A DNA stretch of 64,000 nt from Enterobacter sp. C2 (GTDB lineage: Bacteria > Pseudomonadota > Gammaproteobacteria > Enterobacterales > Enterobacteriaceae): NCBI RefSeq assembly GCF_019880405.1, contig NZ_CP082269.1:868001-932000 (forward strand). Direction: 5' to 3'. How positions within the stretch are numbered: position 1 is the stretch's first letter; each line of letters begins with the position of its first letter. The notes under the pieces are model-generated. The model was not told the origin of the DNA and did not search any database. It worked only from the letters and a program-made list of their open reading frames with translations. Both the position numbers and the translations under genes were made by a program. Positions 1 to 6,243 of the stretch are shown in pieces.

Positions 1-353
1 TGAATGAATATTTTGACGGCATTGCAGATATTGTAACTGTTTCACTTATTTTGCTTGGGCAGCCCATTTTGAAAACGCGAGGAAAGCCAAGAGGAGCTAC
101 AATTGGCACGTCAATAGCCTCGGCTGCTGGGCGTCGCTGGCTTAATGTTGAATTACCTCGCCCACTACCAACCTATACAAATGCTAGCATCAGAACCCTG
201 AAACCAATGATGACCAGAAATCTTGGTGCATTCGTTGGCCGAACTGTACCTGTTGTCGGGTGGGCCCTGTTGGCAAAGGATGTTGCTGTTATAACTTTTA
301 ATGTAATGAACAAATACAATAAAATTGCTCGGGGGGACGATAAGGTATGGTAA
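1..353 (+). CDS. Hydrophobic protein, 3' end only (possible T6SS effector C-terminus)
   Basis: The reading frame is already open at the first base of the window and stops at 351-353, so about 116 codons of a longer protein are visible and its start lies outside. The segment is rich in Gly, Ala and Val. Its last third is a hydrophobic stretch (around GRTVPVVGWALLAKDVAV) followed by a short polar tail ending in DDKVW. No catalytic motif is visible. The stop overlaps the start of the DUF1493 gene (ATGGTAA), which implies translational coupling. Tight pairing with a small acidic partner, close to other effector/immunity debris, suggests the C-terminus of a membrane-active secreted effector. That role is inference; the family is not recognised. 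Confidence 0.55.
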   Translation, partial: NEYFDGIADIVTVSLILLGQPILKTRGKPRGATIGTSIASAAGRRWLNVELPRPLPTYTNASIRTLKPMMTRNLGAFVGRTVPVVGWALLAKDVAVITFNVMNKYNKIARGDDKVW

Positions 354-673
354 CGGATGAAATTGTACTTTCCTTCTTTAGAAAAGAGCTTCCCTCGCGG
401 GCAGACATGAAATTAAAGGAAATCCCCCTGGGGCTTGATGATGTCTTGCAAGAGTATGCTGAAGCTGACGATCTTTTCATCGCTATAAATAAATTCGATG
501 AGCAATTTAATGTCGATGTATCGGCCATTAATCTGGATAACTACTATCCATGGGAAATTCCTTGGTTTTTCCGTAAATGGTTTACTAAAAAACCTGTAAC
601 TCAGACATCCAAACCACTTTCCGTTCGCATGTTTGCTGAGTCAGCGCGTGCCGGTCGCTGGTTGTATGACTAA
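347..673 (+). CDS. DUF1493 family protein (candidate immunity/partner protein)
   Basis: 108 residues, small and acidic, with the DUF1493 pattern: an N-terminal helix, a PLGLDDVLQEYAEADDLF segment, then FDEQFNVDVSAINLDNYYP, which resembles acyl-carrier-like small proteins. The C-terminus (about 65-108) is basic and contains WFFRKWFTKKP. The start codon at 347 overlaps the stop of the upstream hydrophobic protein, so the two are probably co-translated. DUF1493 genes are common in Salmonella and Enterobacter and often lie next to secretion or fimbrial accessory genes; their biochemical role is unknown. Here it could be the immunity partner of the upstream protein, which is inference from overlap and position only. 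Confidence 0.75.
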   Translation: MVTDEIVLSFFRKELPSRADMKLKEIPLGLDDVLQEYAEADDLFIAINKFDEQFNVDVSAINLDNYYPWEIPWFFRKWFTKKPVTQTSKPLSVRMFAESARAGRWLYD

Positions 674-684
674 TGTTTGCTGGG

Positions 685-894
685 CTAAGTTATCCATGTT
701 GGCTTGCTAAAAAGATCTGGTAGCGCAATAAACTGGACTGCATCCTCCCCGATAGACGATTCTGCCATATAGTTGTCAGAGAACTCACCGAGGTCGACGT
801 CTACCAGGGAACGGCTAAGTCGGCGCTTACTGCTGCGATTGCTGGGCAAGAATACGCCCGGACGATCCAGGTCAGGTTTCGGTTTAGTCATCAT
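685..894 (-). CDS. Possible small ORF, unknown function
   Basis: An open frame of about 69 codons on the minus strand starting at one of two adjacent ATGs (892-894 or 889-891). The translation has a basic first half (KPKPDLDRPGVFLPSNRSS, then KRRLSRS) and an acidic second half with DVDLGEFSDNY, and looks more protein-like than the overlapping plus-strand frames. No ribosome binding site is evident, and the family is not recognised. It could be a small antitoxin-like protein or simply chance coding in decayed accessory DNA. From 895 to about 1085 nothing else is seen. Confidence 0.25.
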   Translation of the reverse strand: MMTKPKPDLDRPGVFLPSNRSSKRRLSRSLVDVDLGEFSDNYMAESSIGEDAVQFIALPDLFSKPTWIT

Positions 895-1085
895 GCTACG
901 CACATACAAAAGACCAATTTTTAAACAAGTCAAAAAAGAAGTGAAAGTTATTCGTTGACCTGCCTGTACTTTTTCACTTAATCAACAGTGATAATAATTG
1001 AGAACGTCCGTTTCTCGCTCAAAGCAGCCTGTCACGTTCCCATTTTATTTTTTTTGATAAAACTGATGCTTAGATTGAGCCTTCA

Positions 1086-1418
1086 TTGATGAGGGTACAA
1101 TACTACTTGGCCACTACACAGAGCGTTCTGGCGACTGAGCTGACGCGGTCTCCCCAATGTAACATCAGCATGGCGGTCAGCCTGCGGACATTACTATTCT
1201 CCCGTTTTGCTGATTACAGCTACAGCTTAGATAAAATCGATATTCGCCATTACAGTTTAGAACAACAAGCCTCTTTAGTTAGCGATTATTGGTTATTGCA
1301 AGCTTATGGCTTCAGAATACATATGTATTTTCCTGCACTAAGAGAGTATGATCCTAAAAAATCTGATTATTTATTAGCCCAAGAATATGGAAATGTGATA
1401 AAGGGATTTCCAGCATGA
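1086..1418 (+). pseudogene. Decayed C-terminus of a metallopeptidase-like T6SS effector
   Basis: The readable part, from about residue 30, contains LRTLLFSRFADYSYSLD, then YSLEQQASLVSDYWLLQAYG, and ends near GNVIKGFPA. This is the C-terminal pattern of the family annotated in enterobacteria as 'type IV secretion protein Rhs', small zinc-metallopeptidase-like effectors whose upstream core normally reads H-E-x-x-H-V-W-Q. That core is not intact. A trace of it (HQHGGQ) appears just upstream around 1161-1178, but in another frame and directly after a TAA. The gene is therefore N-terminally truncated and frameshifted. The stop overlaps the next start (ATGA at 1415-1418), preserving the effector-immunity arrangement. 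Family assignment is from memory of the motif. Confidence 0.5.
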
Positions 1419-1789
1419 ATAAATTAGTAATACTACCTGTCATTTTCCTTCTTTCCGGTTGCCCTGGCGGTAATCCAGCACCGCATCCTCGAGCTACATT
1501 TATCAATGGCGACCATCTTTGTTTCAGTACGGATAATAAAGACGTATTGAATTATTATACTGTTGATGAAAGTGAGAATGGTAAAATACAAATAGTGGTT
1601 AGCTCTGGCTATAACAAGTTGAACTCTTCTTATCCTGGTAATTGTGTAGATGTTAAATGGAAGAGTAGCCACACCTATGTGATTAATTATGGGTTGAATG
1701 ATAAAAAATATGTTCACGAGTTTTTTATTGACAGTAATGGGAAGTTAGATAGCGAGATCAACGGAGTTCGTGATGACAATAAAAAATAA
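1415..1789 (+). CDS. Putative T6SS immunity periplasmic lipoprotein
   Basis: 124 residues with a lipoprotein signal peptide: MNKLVILPVIFLLSGCPGG, lipobox LSGC with the lipidated cysteine at position 16. The mature part is small, polar and beta-rich, with one pair of cysteines (in HLCFSTDNK and PGNCVDVKW) that could form a disulfide. It starts by a 4-base overlap with the stop of the effector remnant and is followed, with a 17-base overlap, by a DUF943 gene. Lipoproteins of this size directly behind metallopeptidase-like effectors are generally annotated as periplasmic immunity proteins. With the effector broken, this looks like an orphan immunity gene. Base composition is AT-rich, as in accessory DNA. 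Confidence 0.7.
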   Translation: MNKLVILPVIFLLSGCPGGNPAPHPRATFINGDHLCFSTDNKDVLNYYTVDESENGKIQIVVSSGYNKLNSSYPGNCVDVKWKSSHTYVINYGLNDKKYVHEFFIDSNGKLDSEINGVRDDNKK

Positions 1790-2237
1790 GAAGATAATTA
1801 GCTTGGGCTTGTTAGTCATCATGGTGCTACTTGGTTACTGGCTTTGGCTGTCTTTGCGCCCAGTAGAGATCGTCGCCGTTCATCAAGAGGGTAGCCACAG
1901 TTCAGTTTTAGTCAAAAGCTTTCCATTGACCGATAAAGGAAAAATAAACTGGTGGTTGAAAAATAAGGACATCCTTAAGGATAAGTACCATATCCCTACA
2001 CCTGATGCTGATGGTGCCTTTACCGTTGTCTTTTGGTATTTTGGTGATGGTTATAAAAAAGAGGGAAAATATGATAGACGATGCTTTGAGGATATGAAAA
2101 CTAAAGTGAATTGTATTGATAAAGACAAAGCGTTTACCGTATGGAATAGTCGTTATAACGTAGTATCATTTGGCGTTAATGATGGCGAGTATCGTATAAA
2201 TGATAAAGGTGAAATGATAAAGACTGAATACCGCTAA
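1773..2237 (+). CDS. DUF943 family membrane-anchored protein
   Basis: 154 residues from the ATG at 1773 (a GTG one codon upstream is the alternative). The N-terminus is a single membrane anchor (ISLGLLVIMVLLGYWLWLSL), followed by the family's signature LRPVEIVAVHQ and then FPLTDKGKINWWLKNKD, FGDGYKKEGKYDRRCFED and MKTKVNCIDK. These identify DUF943, an enterobacterial family usually found in tandem copies beside Rhs and T6SS effector genes. It overlaps the lipoprotein gene. The function is unknown; an immunity-associated role in the periplasm is inferred from gene neighbourhood. The stretch 2238-2280 to the convergent GntR gene holds no further gene. Confidence 0.8.
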   Translation: MTIKNKKIISLGLLVIMVLLGYWLWLSLRPVEIVAVHQEGSHSSVLVKSFPLTDKGKINWWLKNKDILKDKYHIPTPDADGAFTVVFWYFGDGYKKEGKYDRRCFEDMKTKVNCIDKDKAFTVWNSRYNVVSFGVNDGEYRINDKGEMIKTEYR

Positions 2238-2280
2238 ACGCTATTCAACCAATAGGCCTGTAACTTGGCCTTCATGACAA

Positions 2281-3015
2281 TCAAGGTCGCCGTGAATCCT
2301 GCCGCAGCGGGAAAATCCTTGTATTTATCATCGCGATATTCACCTCGCAGGGTGTTCCATCATCAAGAAACACCGTCTCCGTAAGCTCGATAACCGCATC
2401 ATTTTCCTTTAGTTGTAACAACGTCAGTATATCCGCATCGGTCAAATTGATCGCCGCCAGGTTTTGATCCCGGCGCTGGATCTTTTTACCGGTGATCTGT
2501 TCGATATAGGAGAACTTCGAGATCTCCAGCTTGTTGAACTCCATGCTGCTAAACATGCTCACCGGCAGGTGGCTATGCTCCAGCGCAACGGGAATATCAT
2601 CGAAGCACATCAGGCGTAAGATTTTATATACCTTGTCGCTATTCTTGATGCGTAACGCCTGCGCCATATCATGCGAGGGAACGCGGATAATGCTGGCGGA
2701 GATAACCTTTCGTACGCCCTTATAGCCGTGCTTTTGGGCCTGATAGTCGAAAGGAGAGAGCGCATGAAACCTGCCTGCGTGGTTACTTACGCCAATAGAG
2801 CCTACGTACAGGCCCGAGCCTTTAACCCGGTAAATCCTCTGCTGCTCTATTAAAATGCGCGTGGCCTCGCGAACGGTGGCGCGGGTAATACCAATATTTT
2901 TGGCAATAGCAATTTCAGTGTCCAGCTTGTCGCCGGGCAGCAGGCCGTCATCCTTAATTTTTCTCAGGATGTAATCAACGACCTCTCTCTGCTTCTCTGT
3001 TATGCCATCGACCAT
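2281..3015 (-). CDS. GntR/HutC-family transcriptional regulator (UTRA domain)
   Basis: 244 residues. Residues 1-70 form a winged helix typical of GntR: a REVVDYILRKIKDDGLLPGD opening, then ITRATVREATRILIEQQRIYRVKGSGLYVG. Residues 85-240 fit a UTRA ligand-binding domain (SASIIRVPSHDMAQALRI, VYKILRLMCFDDIPVALEHS, FLDDGTPCEVNIAMI). A ribosome site (AGGAAGAG) precedes the ATG. The gene is divergent from the three-gene ascorbate-type PTS, and the shared intergenic region holds repeated GTCTATAC motifs, so it is the probable local regulator of that operon, responding to a sugar or sugar phosphate. The ligand is not known. Assignment to the HutC/UTRA subfamily is confident. Confidence 0.9.
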   Translation of the reverse strand: MVDGITEKQREVVDYILRKIKDDGLLPGDKLDTEIAIAKNIGITRATVREATRILIEQQRIYRVKGSGLYVGSIGVSNHAGRFHALSPFDYQAQKHGYKGVRKVISASIIRVPSHDMAQALRIKNSDKVYKILRLMCFDDIPVALEHSHLPVSMFSSMEFNKLEISKFSYIEQITGKKIQRRDQNLAAINLTDADILTLLQLKENDAVIELTETVFLDDGTPCEVNIAMINTRIFPLRQDSRRP

Positions 3016-3060
3016 CGATTCTCTTCCTGATAAGAGTAAAAGGGCAATTCCCCTAAGCCT

Positions 3061-3242
3061 GTCTATACATGTATGCCTGATATTCTTCTCTGATCACTAC
3101 CTGAGTAATATGAAGATGTGATCGGCTTAACGAATTTGCATCCAAAATCAGCGCGTTCAACGCAATGTGACCGTCGCATATTGTATCTGCTCAGATCCCG
3201 GTCCACTATCTAGATGACTATACATCTTAAAGATGTCTATAC
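3061..3242. promoter_or_regulatory. Candidate GntR operators between regulator and PTS operon
   Basis: Three copies of GTCTATAC or GACTATAC occur at 3061-3068, 3216-3223 and 3235-3242. The first continues into the perfect palindrome ATACATGTAT. The second and third flank ACATCTTAAAGATGT (3222-3236), a 15-base palindrome with one central base. Repeated dyads between a GntR-family gene and its divergent target are the usual operator layout. The copies nearest the PTS start are the best operator candidates. No certain -10/-35 pair is called. Confidence 0.5.
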
Positions 3243-3294
3243 GTAGGCAGCAGTCTGAAATAGAGAAACACGTTTTTTAGATCCGGGGGAAAAC

Positions 3295-3759
3295 ATGTCG
3301 CATCTGGCAAAGTGGTTAAATAACGAAAAAGTTCAGTACGTTGAGAAAGTCGCGGACTGGAAAGAAGCCATTCAGATTGCCGGGCTTCCTCTGCTCAATG
3401 AGGGGGCGATATCACAATGCTATATCGAGGCCATCATCCGGCAGAAAGAGGAGATTGGGCCTTACTTCGTTATCGCTCCACGAATTGCCATGCCGCATGC
3501 CCGCCCGGAAGAGGGCGCTCAGGCGCTGGGCTTATCGGTGGTCAAGCTGGCTGAACCGGTGGTTTTTAATGCAGATGAGAACGATCCGGTAGATACCCTT
3601 TTCATGTTTTCCGCACCGGACAATAACAGCCACATAGAGATGATCTCACAGCTGGCTGAACTGCTCTCCGATGAAGACGAAATGCAAAAAGTCTTCAACG
3701 TACGTAGTCAGGAAGAACTGAATGCAATTTTACTGACCGATAGCGGTATCGCTCAGTAG
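3295..3759 (+). CDS. PTS ascorbate-type sugar transporter, EIIA component
   Basis: 154 residues matching PTS EIIA type-2 (fructose/mannitol/ascorbate group). The phosphorylated histidine is in the motif IAMPHARPEEG, His68 by count, with the usual upstream context QKEEIGPYFVIAPRIAMP. HPr-phosphate donates the phosphate to this histidine, which passes it to the EIIB cysteine encoded next. It is the first gene of a IIA-IIB-IIC operon (33-base gaps) divergent from a GntR regulator. The ribosome site is good (GGGGGA before ATG). The SgaB/UlaC-like set suggests an ascorbate-like or pentitol-like substrate, but the true substrate cannot be read from the sequence. Confidence 0.9.
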   Translation: MSHLAKWLNNEKVQYVEKVADWKEAIQIAGLPLLNEGAISQCYIEAIIRQKEEIGPYFVIAPRIAMPHARPEEGAQALGLSVVKLAEPVVFNADENDPVDTLFMFSAPDNNSHIEMISQLAELLSDEDEMQKVFNVRSQEELNAILLTDSGIAQ

Positions 3760-3792
3760 ACGAACAGTAATCAACGATTAATGAGGTGAGTT

Positions 3793-4071
3793 ATGAAAAT
3801 GATGGCGGTGTGTGGTTCAGGCTTGGGCAGCAGCTTCATGATGGAAATGAACATCAAAAAAGTGCTGAAAAATCTCAATATTGAGGCGGATGTCGAACAC
3901 TCCGATTTAGGTTCTGTTACGCCCGACGTGGCTGATGTGTTTGTGATGGCGAAAGACATCGCCTACAGCGCCAACTTGCCTGAGGACAAGATTATCATCA
4001 TTAACAATATTATCGACCTGAAAGAGATCGAGCAAAAAATACGCGAGTATTTTGAGAAAAATAACGCATAA
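3793..4071 (+). CDS. PTS ascorbate-type sugar transporter, EIIB component
   Basis: 92 residues of the small EIIB lactose/cellobiose/ascorbate fold. The phosphocysteine loop is right at the N-terminus, MKMMAVCGSGLGSSFMMEM, with Cys7 the expected phosphoacceptor, followed by the alternating beta-alpha pattern VEHSDLGSVTPDVADVFVMA and IIIINNIIDLKEIEQKI. It transfers phosphate from the EIIA protein to the sugar in the EIIC channel. It sits between the EIIA and EIIC genes with short gaps and a clear AGGTGAG ribosome site. Length is normal for the UlaB/SgaB family (about 90-100). Confidence 0.9.
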   Translation: MKMMAVCGSGLGSSFMMEMNIKKVLKNLNIEADVEHSDLGSVTPDVADVFVMAKDIAYSANLPEDKIIIINNIIDLKEIEQKIREYFEKNNA

Positions 4072-4103
4072 AGCGAGATGAACATCTTCCCGTAGAGGTT
4101 AAT

Positions 4104-5480
4104 ATGTTTATTCAGAACCTGTTGCAGTTTGTCGTCGACGTGCTGAAGGTGCCCTCCATCCTTGTGGGTCTGGTGGCACTCTTCGGGCTTATGGCGCAAA
4201 GAAAGCCGTTCCCGGATGTGATTAAGGGGACCGTAAAAACCATTCTTGGCTTTTTAGTTCTGGCTGGCGGGGCCTCTGTTCTGGTCAGCTCCCTCACACC
4301 GCTGGGCGATATTTTTAAAGAGGCATTCGATGTTCAGGGGATCATCCCTAACAACGAAGCGATGGTCTCAATCGCTCTCGCTAAATACGGTGCACCGACC
4401 ACACTGATTATGGCCTTCGGCATGGTGGCAAATATTGTCGTCGCCAGGTTTACCCGCCTGAAATATATCTATCTGTCAGGGCACGTGACGTTCTACATGG
4501 CCTGCATGGTGGCGATTATTCTCTCGGTAGCCGGTTTTGAAGGTGTTCAGCTTATCTATACCGGATCGTTAGCGTTGGGTATTTTGATGGCGGCGTTCCC
4601 GGCGCTGGCTCAGCCCTATATGCGTAAGATCGTTGGCGGTGACCAGGTGGCTTTAGCGCATACCGGCACTATCGGCTATGTTCTCTCGGGCTGGATTGGG
4701 ACGCTGGTCGGTAAAGGATCGAAATCCACCGAAGAGATGAACATGCCGAAAAACCTCAGTTTTCTGCGTGACAGCACCATCTCTATCTCGCTAACCATGA
4801 TGGTTATCTATCTCATCCTGTCGGTATCGGCGGGGAAAGAGTACGTTGAGGCTAACTTCAGCGGTGGGCAAAACTATCTGGTCTACTCCTTTATCCAGGC
4901 GATTACCTTTGCGGCGGGCGTGTTTATCATTCTGCAGGGCGTGCGCTTGATCCTGGCGGAGATTGTTCCGGCCTTTACCGGCTTCTCTGAGAAACTGGTG
5001 CCCAACGCCGTTCCTGCGCTCGACTGTCCGATTGTGTTCCCTTACGCGCCAAACGCGGTGCTGGTCGGGTTTATCTCCAGCTTCGTCGGCGGCCTGGTAG
5101 GGCTGTTTATCCTTGGTCAGCTTCACTGGGTCTTAATCCTGCCAGGCGTGGTGCCGCACTTCTTCTGTGGCGCTACTGCGGGCGTTTTCGGTAATGCTAC
5201 CGGCGGTAAACGGGGTGCCATCTGTGGGGCATTTGCTCACGGGATCTTAATTACCTTCCTGCCTGTTGCGCTGTTACCGGTTCTGGGGGCGATTGGCCTT
5301 ACCAACACCACTTTCTCCGATACCGATTTCGGCGTAGTGGGGATCGTTCTTGGCAATATGGCTCAATTTATGGATAAGGGGATGATCACCCTCACCATCA
5401 CCGGCATCTTTGCGCTGCTGGTTATCTATAACTTTACGGCTAAGAAAAAAGTGCCAGTGGAAGAGGGTACGGGTCGGTAA
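4104..5480 (+). CDS. PTS ascorbate-type sugar transporter, EIIC component (SgaT/UlaA family)
   Basis: 458-residue polytopic membrane protein with about ten or more hydrophobic segments. It has the SgaT/UlaA family layout: a start of FIQNLLQFVVDVLKVPSILVG, GTVKTILGFLVLAGGASVL, QGVRLILAEIVPAFTGFSEKLVPNAVPALDCPIVFPYAPNAV split across the middle, and a C-terminal GVVPHFFCGATAGVFGNATGGKRGA region. It forms the sugar-translocating channel of the complex. No sugar-phosphate lactonase, decarboxylase or epimerase genes follow, unlike the E. coli ula operons, so the downstream catabolism of this substrate must be encoded elsewhere. A weak GC hairpin follows the stop. Confidence 0.9.
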   Translation: MFIQNLLQFVVDVLKVPSILVGLVALFGLMAQRKPFPDVIKGTVKTILGFLVLAGGASVLVSSLTPLGDIFKEAFDVQGIIPNNEAMVSIALAKYGAPTTLIMAFGMVANIVVARFTRLKYIYLSGHVTFYMACMVAIILSVAGFEGVQLIYTGSLALGILMAAFPALAQPYMRKIVGGDQVALAHTGTIGYVLSGWIGTLVGKGSKSTEEMNMPKNLSFLRDSTISISLTMMVIYLILSVSAGKEYVEANFSGGQNYLVYSFIQAITFAAGVFIILQGVRLILAEIVPAFTGFSEKLVPNAVPALDCPIVFPYAPNAVLVGFISSFVGGLVGLFILGQLHWVLILPGVVPHFFCGATAGVFGNATGGKRGAICGAFAHGILITFLPVALLPVLGAIGLTNTTFSDTDFGVVGIVLGNMAQFMDKGMITLTITGIFALLVIYNFTAKKKVPVEEGTGR

Positions 5481-5487
5481 AATAGCG

Positions 5488-5505
5488 GAGGGGGTAAAAC
5501 CCCTC
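5488..5505 (+). terminator. Weak hairpin after PTS operon
   Basis: GAGGGG (5488-5493) pairs with CCCCTC (5500-5505) across a six-base loop, eight bases after the EIIC stop. There is no run of T behind it, so it may be an imperfect terminator or an mRNA-end stabiliser. Confidence 0.4.
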
Positions 5506-5523
5506 TGTATACAATAGCTGGTT

Positions 5524-5958
5524 TTATTGCAGTAAATTACAAAGCTCCTTTCCTATGTCGGTATCTAAAATTATTTTTAATATGCTCAGCATTATAAATA
5601 TTGAGTATATAAACAAAGCAATCAAGGTTGCTAAGTAATAATTATTTAGCCATGTTGTATGGTCTGAGTTGATTTTATTTAAAAATGCCACAATAGACTC
5701 TTGGTTCTCAGGAGAGAATATCACTTTTTTATTTTTTTTGAGACGGCAGAAGTAGTAGGCCATGCCAAATGAACCTAAAAATCCCATTGCGACATAGAAT
5801 TGATAAAGTGGGGTTAGTGTAAAACCTTGCTCATAGTACATGGACAATAGATTTTTATATTTTTTATTGTTAATGATAAAATAAAAAAGCAGAAAAACAA
5901 TAATGACAAAAGGCGTGCTGGCAGAGGTCATTGCGATATAAAATATAATGCTATTCAT
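5524..5958 (-). CDS. Hypothetical inner-membrane protein, candidate immunity protein
   Basis: 144 residues from the ATG at 5958 (an in-frame TTG six codons upstream at 5976 overlaps the preceding remnant's stop). Three or four hydrophobic segments are visible: IIFYIAMTSASTPFVIIVFLLF near the start, LYQFYVAMGFLGSFGMAYYF in the middle and YLATLIALFIYSIFIMLSIL near the end. A polar loop (NKINSDHTTWLNNYY) separates the last two. The gene is strongly AT-rich, unlike the PTS and ydhS genes around it, which points to recent acquisition. The family is not recognised. Position directly behind an effector-like remnant suggests an immunity protein for a membrane-acting toxin, by inference. Confidence 0.6.
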   Translation of the reverse strand: MNSIIFYIAMTSASTPFVIIVFLLFYFIINNKKYKNLLSMYYEQGFTLTPLYQFYVAMGFLGSFGMAYYFCRLKKNKKVIFSPENQESIVAFLNKINSDHTTWLNNYYLATLIALFIYSIFIMLSILKIILDTDIGKELCNLLQ

Positions 5959-5963
5959 GGCTT

Positions 5964-6134
5964 TTATTTTAACCAAAGATTCATTAGATAATCACTGGCA
6001 CTAGTCCCAACGGTTCTTCTCACAATGGAATCTGGTGCAGCCCAAGCCACACCGCCTATACCTGTAGGAGTGGTACCAATAGCTGCACACATCATATAAT
6101 GAAAATCAGGTGAGTTATATACTTGATATGTAAG
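5964..6134 (-). pseudogene. C-terminal remnant of a secreted-effector-like protein
   Basis: Open minus-strand frame of 56 codons between an in-frame TAA (6135-6137) and the stop at 5964-5966. It reads YNSPDFHYMMCAAIGTTPTG, then IGGVAWAAPDSIVRRTVG and ends SASDYLMNLWLK. There is no plausible start with a ribosome site, so it looks like the surviving 3' end of a longer gene. The stop overlaps the candidate start of the membrane protein that follows. The Gly/Ala-rich hydrophobic composition recalls the C-terminal end of the truncated protein at the left window edge. The rest of 6138-6243 shows no gene. Confidence 0.4.
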
Positions 6135-6243
6135 TTAATTTTTTAAGGGTTATTGTAATAATGACCTTTATATTAACGGCTGCTGCCAAAAATTATGGCG
6201 GAACCACAGGATGAGCCGCCACAATCACTTTTTTAAGTAAACG

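Noticed and set aside
773-958. Plus-strand frame of 61 codons
   Set aside because: Composition is Arg/Ser-rich without pattern; the minus-strand frame in the same place looks more protein-like, though itself weak.
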